Made by a program: the position numbers and the translations under genes. DNA of 64,000 nt, from NCBI GenBank assembly GCA_963697345.1, contig CAVONS010000007.1:372001-436000 (forward strand), given 5' to 3'. Shown in pieces: positions 1 through 8,541 of the stretch; positions within the stretch are counted from its first letter, which is position 1; the number at the start of each line of letters is the position of its first letter. The stretch is from Prado023 sp963697345. GTDB lineage: Bacteria; Actinomycetota; Actinomycetes; S36-B12; CAIYMF01. Under the pieces are notes generated by a model. The model was not told the DNA's origin, did not search any database, and saw only the letters and a list, made by a program, of their open reading frames with translations.

Positions 1-1
1 G

Positions 2-907
2 GTCCAGTACGTCCCCCCGGATGGCCTGGGCCCCGTGCAGGTCGTCTTCATGGACACGGAGGGCACGGGGGCCAATCCCCTGGTCGCCACGCTGCTGCAC
101 ATGGCCGAGCGAGGGCTGGTGCGTCTGGAGCGCCCGAGCCCGGACTCGTGGAGCATCACGGGAATCGCCGCGCCCGGCGCCTGGGAGGCGCAGGGACCGG
201 TGACCCAGGCCGTGGCCAACTCGCTGGGCCTGCACCACGGGTCCACCGTCTCGGTGAGCAGTGGCTCTGTCACGGCCGGGAAGACCCTGGACGAGGCGCG
301 TGATGAGATCGGGCCGGCCGTGAAGGGCTGGGCACACTCCGCCGGTCTCGTGCGGACCGCACCGAATGAGCTCTGGGGCCGGGTGGTCTGGGTCCTGAGC
401 GCGGGACTGGCCATCCTCGGATTCCTCGGGCTGTTGTGGCCGACCATGTGGGGCCTGCCCTTCGCGGCCTTCGTCATCGGCGGTGTGGGCCTGCTCGCCA
501 CAGGGGTCGGGCGGCGCCGCACGACCTCCGGGCGGGTTGTGTGGGCTCGCGCCGGTGGCTTCGAGCGCCTTCTCTCCACGCCCTCGGCGGAGGACCGCTT
601 CGACTTCGCAGCCCGCACGGACCTGTTCATCGCCTACATCCCCTATGCCGTGGCCTTCGGGGTGGCTGATCGTTGGGCGGAGAAGTACCGTTCGGCGACC
701 GGCCGTGATGCCCCCATCCCGGCCTGGTACCCGTACTACTACGGCGCCAGCTCCAGCGGCTTCTACTCCGGCGGGGACTTCGACACCTTCTCCTCGACGC
801 TGTCCTCGTCCATCTCGGCCTACACGGCATCGCAGTCCTCCTCAGGCAGCGGCGGTGGCGGGGGTGGTGGTGGCGGCGGAGGCGGGGGTGGTGGCGGATC
901 ATGGTGA
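2..907 (+). CDS. DUF2207 domain membrane protein, C-terminal part (5' end outside window)
   Basis: The reading frame is open from the first bases of the window (VQYVPPDGLGPVQV...), so only the C-terminal ~301 residues are present. The opening motif PPDGLGP and the following segment predicting a small winged-helix-like region (LLHMAERGLVRL) match the DUF2207 family. Two adjacent hydrophobic segments (around AGLAILGFLGLLWPTMWGL and AAFVIGGVGLLATGV) look membrane-spanning. The protein ends in a Ser-rich then almost pure Gly tail, common in this family. The LemA gene follows 25 nt downstream, a frequent DUF2207-LemA pairing. The cellular role of the family is not established; an envelope function is inferred. 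Confidence 0.85.
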   Translation, partial: VQYVPPDGLGPVQVVFMDTEGTGANPLVATLLHMAERGLVRLERPSPDSWSITGIAAPGAWEAQGPVTQAVANSLGLHHGSTVSVSSGSVTAGKTLDEARDEIGPAVKGWAHSAGLVRTAPNELWGRVVWVLSAGLAILGFLGLLWPTMWGLPFAAFVIGGVGLLATGVGRRRTTSGRVVWARAGGFERLLSTPSAEDRFDFAARTDLFIAYIPYAVAFGVADRWAEKYRSATGRDAPIPAWYPYYYGASSSGFYSGGDFDTFSSTLSSSISAYTASQSSSGSGGGGGGGGGGGGGGGGSW

Positions 908-932
908 CCGGCATCAGGAAGGTGGAACACAC

Positions 933-1493
933 GTGGAGATCGTGATCGCACTGCTCGTCATCGTGGTCCTGTTCGTGGGACTGATCGTGGTGGGCTTCAA
1001 CAAGCTGCGTCGACTGGACGTGCGCGCCCAGGAGGCGCTCGGCGGCATCGACGTGCAGCTGACGCGTCGGGCCGACCTGATCCCCAACCTCGTGGAGACC
1101 GTGAAGGGCTACGCCGCACACGAGCGTGGGGTGCTCGATGAGGTGACCCAGGCGCGTGCCGCAGTCAGCGCGGCATCCCGCGGCGACTCGGTCGCCGACC
1201 GGGCGGCGGCAGCCGGGGCCCTGGACAAGGCGCTGGTCAACGTCATGGCGGTCGCTGAGGCCTACCCGGACCTCAAGGCCTCGACCAACTTCGCCGACCT
1301 GCAGCGACAGCTGGCCGGGACCGAGGACCAGCTCGCGTTCGCACGTCAGTACTACAACGACGCGGTCAGCCAGCTGAACACGACCGTCACGACGCTGCCG
1401 TGGCTGTGGTTCACCGGGATGGCCGGGGTCCACAAGCGCGACTTCTACGAGGCGCCCGAGGGCCATGAGGCTCCACCCGTCGTCAAGTTCTGA
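933..1493 (+). CDS. lemA: LemA family protein
   Basis: 186 residues. An N-terminal membrane anchor (EIVIALLVIVVLFVGLIVVG) is followed by the typical LemA signature NKLRRLDVRAQEALGGIDVQLTRRADLIPNL (only partly quoted elsewhere) and an alpha-helical body, with the family's N-terminus-out topology expected. The GTG at 933 is chosen because an AGGAAGGTGG-like ribosome site lies at 915-924 and the membrane anchor begins immediately after. The gene directly follows a DUF2207 gene, the usual partner. LemA proteins are membrane-tethered helical bundles of poorly defined function; in this setting a structural or envelope role with the DUF2207 protein is inferred. Confidence 0.9.
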   Translation: MEIVIALLVIVVLFVGLIVVGFNKLRRLDVRAQEALGGIDVQLTRRADLIPNLVETVKGYAAHERGVLDEVTQARAAVSAASRGDSVADRAAAAGALDKALVNVMAVAEAYPDLKASTNFADLQRQLAGTEDQLAFARQYYNDAVSQLNTTVTTLPWLWFTGMAGVHKRDFYEAPEGHEAPPVVKF

Positions 1494-1548
1494 TCGCCGG
1501 GCAGAGCGCGACCAGGGTCGGTGAGTCAGGAGCAGGGGGCTGGGGAGC

Positions 1549-2424
1549 TCAGCCGGCGTATGCCGATGCCGGCAGGCCCTGCACGCCGGGCCGGACCCTG
1601 AGGACTGCACCAGCCAGCGGCTGGTCCCGGCGCTGCTGGGGGGTCAGGCCGATGCTGGCACTGGTGATGAAGAGCTCGTCGAGGTCCTGGCCGCCGAACG
1701 TGCAGTTGGTGGGCTGGGTCACGGGGAGGTCGACCACGCGGTCAAGGCGGCCGTCCACGTAGCGGTGCACGGCCGCACCACCCCAGAGGGCGATCCACAG
1801 GCCGCCCTCTGCGTCGATGGCCATCCCATCGGGAGCCCCTGACTCGGGCGGGATGTGGATCACCGTCCGGCGATCAGACAGCGAGCCGGTGGCCGGATCG
1901 AAGGCGAAGGCGTCCACGCGCTGGGTCGGGGTGTCGATGTAGTACATGACCCGGCCCGAGGCATCCCAGGCCAGTCCGTTGCCGATGGTCAGCCCCCCGA
2001 GCACCTGGTGCACGCTGCCGTCCACGTCCAGCCGGTGGAGGCTGGCAGCACCCGGCCGTTGGTCGTAGGCCATCGTCCCGGCCCAGAAGCGCCCTTCCGG
2101 GTCGCACGCCCCATCGTTGAAGCGGATCCCCGCCGCACGCATCCCCGGCACCTCGGCGATGCGTCGGGGCGTTGCGCCGTCGACCGCCCAGAAGCCGTCC
2201 TCGAGGGCGGCCACGAAGCCGCCGGACTCCCGTAGCGCGACGCAGCCCACGTCGAGGGGCATCTCGAAGTCCTGCGTGGTGCCGCTCTCGGGATCGGTCA
2301 GGTGCACCAGTCGGGCCGGGATGTCGACCCAGGCCAGGACTGCGTGCTGGGCGTCCCACACCGGGCCCTCGCCGAGCTGGGCATCGGCGAGCACCACCAC
2401 CTCGACATGGTCGAACCGGGCCAT
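1549..2424 (-). CDS. SMP-30/gluconolactonase/LRE family protein
   Basis: 291 residues, the usual length for this six-bladed beta-propeller family of metal-dependent lactonases. Visible family motifs are LGEGPVWDA near the N-terminus (metal-binding Glu), NDGACDPEGRFWAGTM (Asn/Asp metal region and blade motif) and PDGMAIDAEGGLWIALWGG. The ATG at 2424 is preceded by AAGGAGGAC, a strong ribosome site, so a further-upstream in-frame start (2472) is rejected. No signal peptide, so it is probably cytoplasmic. The likely activity is hydrolysis of a sugar lactone, but substrate cannot be read from the sequence. It converges on lemA and follows prfC on the same strand by 50 nt. Confidence 0.88.
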   Translation of the reverse strand: MARFDHVEVVVLADAQLGEGPVWDAQHAVLAWVDIPARLVHLTDPESGTTQDFEMPLDVGCVALRESGGFVAALEDGFWAVDGATPRRIAEVPGMRAAGIRFNDGACDPEGRFWAGTMAYDQRPGAASLHRLDVDGSVHQVLGGLTIGNGLAWDASGRVMYYIDTPTQRVDAFAFDPATGSLSDRRTVIHIPPESGAPDGMAIDAEGGLWIALWGGAAVHRYVDGRLDRVVDLPVTQPTNCTFGGQDLDELFITSASIGLTPQQRRDQPLAGAVLRVRPGVQGLPASAYAG

Positions 2425-2474
2425 GAGTCCTCCTTGCGGGGTTGGGTCACCTGCGCCGAAGCCCACTGCCACGG

Positions 2475-4103
2475 CTACTGGGCGAAGGTGTCGACCTCGG
2501 CCACCAGCGGGTCGAGCATGACCTCCGGGTGGTCACGCTGCACCCACTGCACCTGCCAGCGGTCGGTGAACAGCGCGAGCAGGGCTCCGTCACCTCGCTC
2601 GAGCACCTCTGTGCCACGCCGAGCCTCGATGGCCCCGATGTCCTCGCGGCGCGTCCGGCGGGCGATCGTGTAGGGCAGGGAGTCCAGGTGGATCGGGGCG
2701 TTGAGCTCGGTGGCCAGCCGGTGTGCGGCCACCTCGAACTGCATGGGGCCGACCGCGGCCAGGACGGGGGACTGGTTCCCGCGCAGGTCGGAGCGCAGCA
2801 CCTGCACGACACCCTCCTGGTCGAGCTGGTCGATGCCCCGCTGGAACTGCTTGTACCGCGAGGGATCCTTGGAGCGCGCGACCCGGAAGTGCTCGGGTGC
2901 GAAGCTCGGGATCGGCGGGAAGCGGACGGGGAGGTCGGCGTAGAGCGTGTCCCCGGCGCGCAGCGAGCCCGCGTTCACCAGCCCGATCACATCGCCGGGG
3001 TAGGCGACCTCCAACGTCTCCCGGGTCCGGCCGAACACGGCGTGCACGTACTTGGTGGCGAAGGCCCGGCCGGTCGGCTCGTGAGTGAGGACGTCGCCGC
3101 GCTGGAACATGCCCGAGCAGACCCGGGCGAAGGCCAGCCGATCCCGGTGCGCGGAGTCCATGCCGGCCTGCACCTTGAACACCTGTGCGCTGAACGGCGC
3201 CTCGACCGGGCGGGCTGCGCCGTCCACGTCGGGGCGTGGCCCAGCGGGCGGTGCGAGGTCGCACAGGACGTCGAGCAGCTGCCCGACCCCGAAGTTGAGC
3301 ACCGCGGCCGTGAAGAGCACGGGTGTCGTGCGTTCGGCCAGGTAGGCGGCCTCGTCGTGGTTGTAGTCGTCGGCGGCCAGCAGCTCGTGCTCGACAACAG
3401 CATCGAGCCAGGCCTGGCCCTCGCTGGCCTCCGCGGCCTCCTCGTCGAGGAACTGCTGGGGGGCGATGGACGCGCCGCCTGCGGTCCGGGTGAACTTGAT
3501 GAACCCGCCGGTGGAGCGGTCCACGACGCCGCGGAAGTCACCTGCGATGCCCACCGGCCAGGTCAGGGGCGTGGGGCGCAGGCCGGTTCGGGCCTGGATC
3601 TCGTCCATGAGCTCCAAGGGGTCCATGCCGGGGCGGTCCCACTTGTTCACGACCGTGACGATCGGGACCCCGCGGCTGCGGCACACCTCGAAGAGCTTCA
3701 TCGTCTGGGGCTCGAGGCCCTTGGCTGCGTCGAGCAGCATCACGGCGCTGTCGACCGCGGTCAGCACCCGGTAGGTGTCCTCGGAGAAGTCCGCGTGCCC
3801 GGGGGTGTCCACCAGGTTGAACACGACATCCCGGTAGGTGAACTGCAGCGCGGACGAGCTGATGGAGATGCCCCGCGCCTGCTCCATGTCCATCCAGTCC
3901 GACACGGTGGATCGCCGCCCTGCCTTGCCGTGCACGGCGCCGGCCTGGCCGATCGCCCGGGCGTGCAGCGACAGCGCCTCGGTGAGCGTGGACTTGCCGG
4001 CATCCGGGTGGCTGATGACGGCGAACGTGCGGCGCCGAGCTGCCTGTTCACCCACCGATGCCGCGTGGTGGCCGGCGTCCTGGCCGATCGTCGACTCACT
4101 CAT
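2475..4103 (-). CDS. prfC: Peptide chain release factor 3 (RF3)
   Basis: 542 residues, matching RF3 (about 530). G1 is SHPDAGKST (residues ~30-38); the switch and G2 region includes RGISISSSALQF; G3 is DTPGHADF; G4 is NKWDRPG. These place it in the RF3 branch of translational GTPases rather than EF-G. It recycles RF1/RF2 from the ribosome after termination. The ATG at 4103 (MSESTIGQD) is chosen because the family's conserved part begins ~25 residues later; an extension to 4256 would add 51 unconserved residues. A TAGAAT hexamer at 4114-4119 could be its -10 element. Confidence 0.95.
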   Translation of the reverse strand: MSESTIGQDAGHHAASVGEQAARRRTFAVISHPDAGKSTLTEALSLHARAIGQAGAVHGKAGRRSTVSDWMDMEQARGISISSSALQFTYRDVVFNLVDTPGHADFSEDTYRVLTAVDSAVMLLDAAKGLEPQTMKLFEVCRSRGVPIVTVVNKWDRPGMDPLELMDEIQARTGLRPTPLTWPVGIAGDFRGVVDRSTGGFIKFTRTAGGASIAPQQFLDEEAAEASEGQAWLDAVVEHELLAADDYNHDEAAYLAERTTPVLFTAAVLNFGVGQLLDVLCDLAPPAGPRPDVDGAARPVEAPFSAQVFKVQAGMDSAHRDRLAFARVCSGMFQRGDVLTHEPTGRAFATKYVHAVFGRTRETLEVAYPGDVIGLVNAGSLRAGDTLYADLPVRFPPIPSFAPEHFRVARSKDPSRYKQFQRGIDQLDQEGVVQVLRSDLRGNQSPVLAAVGPMQFEVAAHRLATELNAPIHLDSLPYTIARRTRREDIGAIEARRGTEVLERGDGALLALFTDRWQVQWVQRDHPEVMLDPLVAEVDTFAQ

Positions 4104-4292
4104 CAGGCGCCCGATTCTACCCGCGGCCCGCACGCTCATTGTCCGCATCGAGTCGCGAGGTCCCCAAGAAGCGGGCACTGCTGCCTTAGGGTGACGCTCC
4201 GCACGGCAGGTCAAGACCGGCGCCTGGGGTGTCGAGACAGCGATCACTGCACCCACGCCCCGTGGTGTGCCGACTTCGGGAGGGCGGTCGAC

Positions 4293-5306
4293 GTGCGCCG
4301 GACTATTGGTACTTTCGCTGTGGCCAGCGCCACGGCGGTTGCCCTGATGGCGGGCCCCGTGGTGACCAGCGCCCAGGCCGACGACCGCCCGGCCCCGGCG
4401 GGACAGTCAGTCCGCGTGGCCACCTACAACATCCTGAAGGCAACGGGCGCCGGCGGGAAGCGGGCGTGGACCAAGCGGCGCGCTGCCCTCACCCGCGTCG
4501 TGAACGCCACGACTCCGGACGTGCTGCTGATCCAGGAGGCCAGCACCAAGAAGTGGCGGGGTGTCCGGCACATCGATGATGTGAACCGCGTGCTCTGGAA
4601 CGCCGGGTACAGGATCACGTCCACCGACTATGACTCCTGCACAGCCGGGTGCACGCGTGGTGCCCACATCTTCTACAACCCCGCGCGCATGCGGATGCCG
4701 GCCCTGCCCACGGGCGCTCCGGCGTCGGGCATGGCAGGGATCTCGACGGTCGGACTCATGGCCTTCGGGGGTGTACAGGACCGCAACGCGTCGTGGGCGT
4801 TCCTGACGCCCGCAGACAGCCCACGCACCTCCCTGTACATCTCGGTCCACCTGCCCTCCGACAAGACGGCCTTCGCCGAGGAACTGAGGCTCGCGGTGGC
4901 ACGGCAGTTGCGGCCCTGGGCCGATGGCCTGATCCAGGCAAGCGGCCTGTCCGGGGTGGAGATCGTCGTCGGGGGTGACCTCAACTCCTATGAGCTGCGC
5001 CAGCCGTTCGGTGCGCAGCACGCCCTGAGCAGTGCGGGACTCATCGATGGCTACACGGCTCCGGTCAAGGTGAACCCGAACTTCGGCACGATCAACTACA
5101 CGCCCTCGACGCAGAAGTACAAGGGCTTCCCGCCGAAGCCCTACTTCTACCGGTACATCATCCCCACGCGCATCGACTACGTGTTCTCCACGGTTCCCGC
5201 CGAGCGGCACGAGGTGGTCCTCTTCCTCAAGCGCAACGGCAAGTTCATGAACAAGTACCGCGTTTCGGACCACAACATGGTGATGGTGGACCTGCCCCTG
5301 AGGTAG
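4293..5306 (+). CDS. Secreted endonuclease/exonuclease/phosphatase (EEP) family protein
   Basis: 337 residues. The N-terminus (MRRTIGTFAVASATAVALMAG...TSAQA) is a Sec signal peptide. The DNase-I-like fold motifs appear in order: VATYNIL, DVLLIQEAS (catalytic Glu), GGDLNSY (Asp-x-Asn), TRIDYVF and the C-terminal SDHNMV (catalytic His pair region). The GTG at 4293 is supported by GGAGGGCGG at 4279-4287 and by the signal peptide beginning there. It is likely an exported metal-dependent phosphoesterase; nuclease, sphingomyelinase or phosphatase activity cannot be separated. The gene stands alone, divergent from prfC and convergent with the zinc transporter operon. Confidence 0.85.
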   Translation: MRRTIGTFAVASATAVALMAGPVVTSAQADDRPAPAGQSVRVATYNILKATGAGGKRAWTKRRAALTRVVNATTPDVLLIQEASTKKWRGVRHIDDVNRVLWNAGYRITSTDYDSCTAGCTRGAHIFYNPARMRMPALPTGAPASGMAGISTVGLMAFGGVQDRNASWAFLTPADSPRTSLYISVHLPSDKTAFAEELRLAVARQLRPWADGLIQASGLSGVEIVVGGDLNSYELRQPFGAQHALSSAGLIDGYTAPVKVNPNFGTINYTPSTQKYKGFPPKPYFYRYIIPTRIDYVFSTVPAERHEVVLFLKRNGKFMNKYRVSDHNMVMVDLPLR

Positions 5307-5309
5307 GCC

Positions 5310-5334
5310 GGCCGGGGGTACCCGGCACCCGGCC
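5310..5334. terminator. G+C-rich hairpin between convergent genes
   Basis: GGCCGGG at 5310-5316 can pair with CCCGGCC at 5328-5334, or GCCGGG with CCCGGC at 5321-5326 around a 4-nt loop. It lies in the 40-nt gap between the end of the secreted EEP protein (+) and the end of the metal ABC ATPase (-), so it could serve both. There is no U-tract. Confidence 0.4.
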
Positions 5335-5346
5335 CTGTCCGGCGGT

Positions 5347-6123
5347 TCAGTGCAGGTGGGTGTCGTGCGCCGGGTCGTCGAGGAAGCCCTCCCAGTCGTG
5401 CATGCTCCCCAGCCCGTAGGCCACCTCGAGGTTGCGCCGTGTGCACACGGTGGCCGGTGGTCCGCTGGCCACGACCCGGCCGCTGACGAGCACCACCCAG
5501 TCTGCGGCGCGGGCCTCGTCGAGGTCGTGGGTGGTGAGGATGACCGTGCAGCCGTCGGCACGCTGCTCGTGGATGAGCTCATCGATCGTGGCTGCGGAGG
5601 TGATGTCCAGACCGGTCAACGGCTCGTCGAGGACGAGCAGGTCGTGCTCCTGCACGATGCCCTGGGCGATCAGGACACGCTGCCGCTGCCCGCCGGACAG
5701 CTCGTGCATGTGCCGGCCCGCCAGGGCCGCTATGTCCATCCGTGCCATGGCCGAGTGCACCGCGTCGCGATCCGCACGGCGGAACCGGCCGAACATCCCG
5801 AGCTTGGCCAGCCGCCCCAGCCCCACGACCTCACGCACGGTGATCGGCGTGACCCGGGGCACCGGAGTTGACTGCATGACGTAGCTCATCCGGCCCCGGG
5901 CGACCTCGGGCTCCTGGCCCAGCACGCGCAACTGGCCGGAGGCGACCGGGACCAGTCCGGCGAGCGCGGAGAGCAGGGTTGACTTGCCCGACCCATTCGG
6001 TCCGATCACCGAGACCACGCCCACCTTCGGGATCTGGAAGGTTGAGGCGGAGATCGCAACGTAGCTGCCGTAGCGCAGCTCGACGTCCTGGGCCTCGACG
6101 ATGAGGTCGCGGGTCGCACTCAT
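5347..6123 (-). CDS. znuC: Metal (zinc/manganese-type) ABC transporter ATP-binding protein
   Basis: 258 residues. Walker A GPNGSGKST, the Q-loop region SYVMQST, signature LSGGQRQR, Walker B LLVLDEPLTGLD and switch His TTHDLDEA are all intact. It is the third gene of a substrate-binding/permease/ATPase operon; its ATG overlaps the permease stop codon by 4 nt (ATGA), implying translational coupling. The divergent Fur-family repressor with a Zn-ribbon-like C-terminus suggests zinc rather than manganese as cargo, so the symbol is an inference from context. Confidence 0.88.
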   Translation of the reverse strand: MSATRDLIVEAQDVELRYGSYVAISASTFQIPKVGVVSVIGPNGSGKSTLLSALAGLVPVASGQLRVLGQEPEVARGRMSYVMQSTPVPRVTPITVREVVGLGRLAKLGMFGRFRRADRDAVHSAMARMDIAALAGRHMHELSGGQRQRVLIAQGIVQEHDLLVLDEPLTGLDITSAATIDELIHEQRADGCTVILTTHDLDEARAADWVVLVSGRVVASGPPATVCTRRNLEVAYGLGSMHDWEGFLDDPAHDTHLH

Positions 6124-6995
6124 GCCGGCACCGGCTCGGTCGACTGATTCCCGGGGACGTCGTCGGCGGTCCGGCGGCGGGCGTGGAGTCCCTTGGAGAT
6201 GGGCAGGACCAGGAAGAACAGGATGACGGGGATGATCGCCATCGTCGCCGAGGCGGCGGTGCCCAGGTGGTAGCTGAGCAGGAGGCCCAGCCACACGGAG
6301 AAGACCGACAGCAGCGCCGCCCCGAGCATCATCCGCGGGACGGTCCGAGTGATCAGGGCGGCGGTCGCCGGAGGGCCCACGAGCAGGCCGAACACCAGTA
6401 GCGTGCCGACCGCCTGGAAGCTGCCGATGACGGCGGTGGCGATGAGGATCAGCAGGGCCGTGTGGGCCAGACGGGGATGCAGGCCCAGCAGCTCGGCCTT
6501 GTCCTCGTTGAACGCCAGGGCCAGCAGTGGCCGGTACAGGAGCAGCGAGGCGAGGATCACGATCGCACCGAGGGCCAGCTGCCACAGGAGGTCCGACCAG
6601 GTCACGGCCAGGGCATTGCCGAAGAGGATCGAGGTGAGGCTGCCGGTGTAGCTGTCGACCTTCGAGATGATCACCACGCCCAGCGCGAGCATCCCGACGA
6701 AGAGCAGGCCGATCGCTGTGTCCTCGCTGAGCCGGGAGTTGCGGTTCACGACCTCGATGAGGACCAGCATGACCGCCGCTGCCATGGCAGCCCCGAGCAG
6801 GGGGTTGAACTCGAAGGCCACCGCGGCCGCGATGCCGGGCACGACCCCGTGCGTGAAGGCATCACCGAAGAAGCTCATGCCGCGCAGGACCAGCCACGTG
6901 CCCACCACGGAGCACATCAGGCCGGCAAGGATGCCACCGAGCAGTGCTCGCTGCTGGAAGCCCAGCGCGAAGGGTTCGACGAACCACTCGATCAC
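6120..6995 (-). CDS. znuB: Metal ABC transporter permease (ZnuB/MntB type)
   Basis: 291 residues with about eight hydrophobic segments. It matches the ABC-3 permease family: an N-terminal FQQRALLGGILAGLMCSVVG-type start, FFGDAFTHGVVPGIA (cytoplasmic coupling region with conserved His) and a C-terminal cluster of transmembrane segments ending in ISKGLHARRR. It would form the homodimeric membrane channel for the ATPase encoded immediately downstream. The gene follows the substrate-binding lipoprotein by 9 nt. Metal choice is inferred from the neighbouring repressor. Confidence 0.9.
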   Translation of the reverse strand: MIEWFVEPFALGFQQRALLGGILAGLMCSVVGTWLVLRGMSFFGDAFTHGVVPGIAAAVAFEFNPLLGAAMAAAVMLVLIEVVNRNSRLSEDTAIGLLFVGMLALGVVIISKVDSYTGSLTSILFGNALAVTWSDLLWQLALGAIVILASLLLYRPLLALAFNEDKAELLGLHPRLAHTALLILIATAVIGSFQAVGTLLVFGLLVGPPATAALITRTVPRMMLGAALLSVFSVWLGLLLSYHLGTAASATMAIIPVILFFLVLPISKGLHARRRTADDVPGNQSTEPVPA

Positions 6996-7004
6996 GGGGG
7001 CAGC

Positions 7005-7985
7005 CTAGCCAGCCAGCGCGTCGGAGATCCGCTGCGCGTTGGTGGTCATCATCCCCTGGTAGGTGTCCGCCCCGGACCCGGGAGGCCCCAGGCTGCCGAT
7101 GTAGAGCTCGACCACCTCGACGTCACCGGCCTCGGCCGCCAGCGCGTCGACCAGGGCCTGCGGATTGGCGAGGTTGGCGAAGACCGCCGGCACTCCGGAG
7201 TCCTGGACGGTCGCGGCCAGCGCGGCCAGCTCGGCGGAGCTCGGCTCGGCCAGAGTTGATCCGCCGGGGATGACTGCCCCGGCCACCTCGTAGTCGTAGG
7301 CGGTGGCGAAGTACTCCAGCGCGTCGTGGTCGGTGACCAGGATCCGGCGCTCGGGATCCACGGCCGCCAGGGTTGCTGCCACCGCCTCGTCCAGCTCGGT
7401 CAGCTCATCGGAGACGGTGGCCCCACAACCCTCGAACGCGGGATCGCCGGTGACCGCCGTCAGCTCTGAGCCGATGAGTGCCGCGGCGCGGGCAGCACGT
7501 TGGACGTCGAGCCAGACATGCGGGTCGTCCCCGGAGTGATCCTCCCCGGACTGATTCTCGGCCTCCTCGTGGTCGGGGTCCGACTCCTCGCCGAGGGGCT
7601 GCGGATCGAGTTGTGGCCCGAGCTCCACGATCCGGGCGCCGTCCTGTGCTGCTGAGGCCAGGGTCTCGGTGAGGCCCTCCTCGAGCCCCAGGCCGTTGGC
7701 GATCACAAGGTCGGCGGAGACGATCGTCACGATGTCCTGGGAGGACGGGGAGTAGTCGTGCGGGTCCGCGCCGACGGGGATGAGGATGTCCGCGGCTCCG
7801 GCTCCGGTGCAGAGCAGCACCTGGCTGGTGATGTCGCCCCAGAACGTGGTCGTGGCCACCACGGAGACAGCGCCGTCCGTGGCCCCGGAGGCGTCAGGGG
7901 TCGAGCCGTCGCCGGCGTCGGCGCACCCGGCGACCAGCAGCGCCGAAGCCGCAAGGCTGATGGCGGGGGTGAGGCGACGACGCAT
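7005..7985 (-). CDS. znuA: Zinc-type ABC transporter substrate-binding lipoprotein
   Basis: 326 residues. A lipoprotein signal (MRRRLTPAISLAASALLVAGC) ends in a lipobox, so the mature protein is membrane-anchored outside the cell. It belongs to the cluster A-I (ZnuA/PsaA) family: VATTTFWGDI near the start, GADPHDYSPSSQD (His ligand), DPHVWLDVQRA (second His region) and LVTDHDALEYFATAYDYEV (third). A charged loop rich in Asp, Glu and His (DPDHEEAENQSGEDHSGDD) precedes the second His motif; such loops are typical of zinc rather than manganese binders. First gene of the operon, divergent from the Fur-family regulator. Confidence 0.92.
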   Translation of the reverse strand: MRRRLTPAISLAASALLVAGCADAGDGSTPDASGATDGAVSVVATTTFWGDITSQVLLCTGAGAADILIPVGADPHDYSPSSQDIVTIVSADLVIANGLGLEEGLTETLASAAQDGARIVELGPQLDPQPLGEESDPDHEEAENQSGEDHSGDDPHVWLDVQRAARAAALIGSELTAVTGDPAFEGCGATVSDELTELDEAVAATLAAVDPERRILVTDHDALEYFATAYDYEVAGAVIPGGSTLAEPSSAELAALAATVQDSGVPAVFANLANPQALVDALAAEAGDVEVVELYIGSLGPPGSGADTYQGMMTTNAQRISDALAG

Positions 7986-8028
7986 GGAAGCCCTCCTGGA
8001 GACGACGTTACGTACACGTTGAGACGAA

Positions 8029-8043
8029 TGAGAATCAGTCTAG
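8029..8043. promoter_or_regulatory. Probable Zur/Fur-type operator
   Basis: TGAGAATCAGTCTAG at 8029-8043 matches the left half (TGAnAAT) of the actinobacterial Zur-type consensus TGAnAATnATTnTCA completely; the right half is degenerate. It lies in the 135-nt gap between znuA (-) and the Fur-family gene (+), 44 nt before the znuA start, where a repressor would control the transporter. Confidence 0.5.
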
Positions 8044-8085
8044 ATTAGATGGGGGGTAGTGCCAAACGGGCGCTGGTGGAGCGTG

Positions 8086-8113
8086 CTGACGCCCCGCTGG
8101 CTGCGGCTACGCT
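8086..8113 (+). promoter_or_regulatory. Candidate leaderless promoter of the Fur-family gene
   Basis: CTGACG (8086-8091), 16 nt, then TACGCT (8108-8113) fit a -35/-10 pair. The -10 ends 7 nt before the ATG at 8121 and no Shine-Dalgarno sequence is visible, so transcription probably begins at or next to the start codon. Confidence 0.4.
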
Positions 8114-8120
8114 AGCCACC

Positions 8121-8528
8121 ATGACCAGCCCCACCCACCCACGCCAGCGCACGACGCGGCAGAGGGTGGCGGTCGCGGAACTGCTGGCTGAGTCCGACGA
8201 GTTCCGCAGCGCGCAGGACCTGCATGCCGCCCTGCGGGATCGGGGTGCCTCGGTCGGGCTCGCCACCGTGTACCGCAACCTCGGGCTCATGGCCGAGCTC
8301 GGCGAGGTGGACACGCTGGTCCGCGAGGATGGCGAGACCCTCTACCGCCAGTGCAGCGACGTCCACCATCATCACCTCGTGTGCCGGACCTGTGGGCGCA
8401 CGGTGGAGATCGCGGGGCCGGCGGTCGAGACCTGGGCGAACGCCGTCGCCGCCGAGCATGGGTTCAGCGACGTCAGCCACCAGCTTGAGCTGTTCGGCCT
8501 GTGCGCGCAGTGCCGCGCCGCCGGCTGA
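8121..8528 (+). CDS. zur: Fur family metal-responsive repressor, probably Zur
   Basis: 135 residues, normal for Fur/Zur. The N-terminal winged helix includes TRQRVAVAELLAESDEFRSAQDLH and the recognition region ASVGLATVYRNLGLM. The metal region has SDVHHHHLVCRTC and a second CAQC near the end, the two CxxC pairs that bind structural zinc. It should repress the divergent metal ABC operon when zinc is plentiful, through the operator-like sequence at 8029-8043. The ATG at 8121 is preferred over 8049 because the conserved fold starts ~10 residues later and a -10 hexamer sits just upstream. Fur or Mur cannot be strictly excluded. Confidence 0.88.
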   Translation: MTSPTHPRQRTTRQRVAVAELLAESDEFRSAQDLHAALRDRGASVGLATVYRNLGLMAELGEVDTLVREDGETLYRQCSDVHHHHLVCRTCGRTVEIAGPAVETWANAVAAEHGFSDVSHQLELFGLCAQCRAAG

Positions 8529-8541
8529 CGGTTCGCCTGAG

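Noticed and set aside
2442..4292. Long + strand open frame running into the secreted EEP protein
   Set aside because: It is antisense to prfC and has the low-complexity residue pattern of a high-GC shadow frame; the real start is GTG 4293 with a signal peptide.
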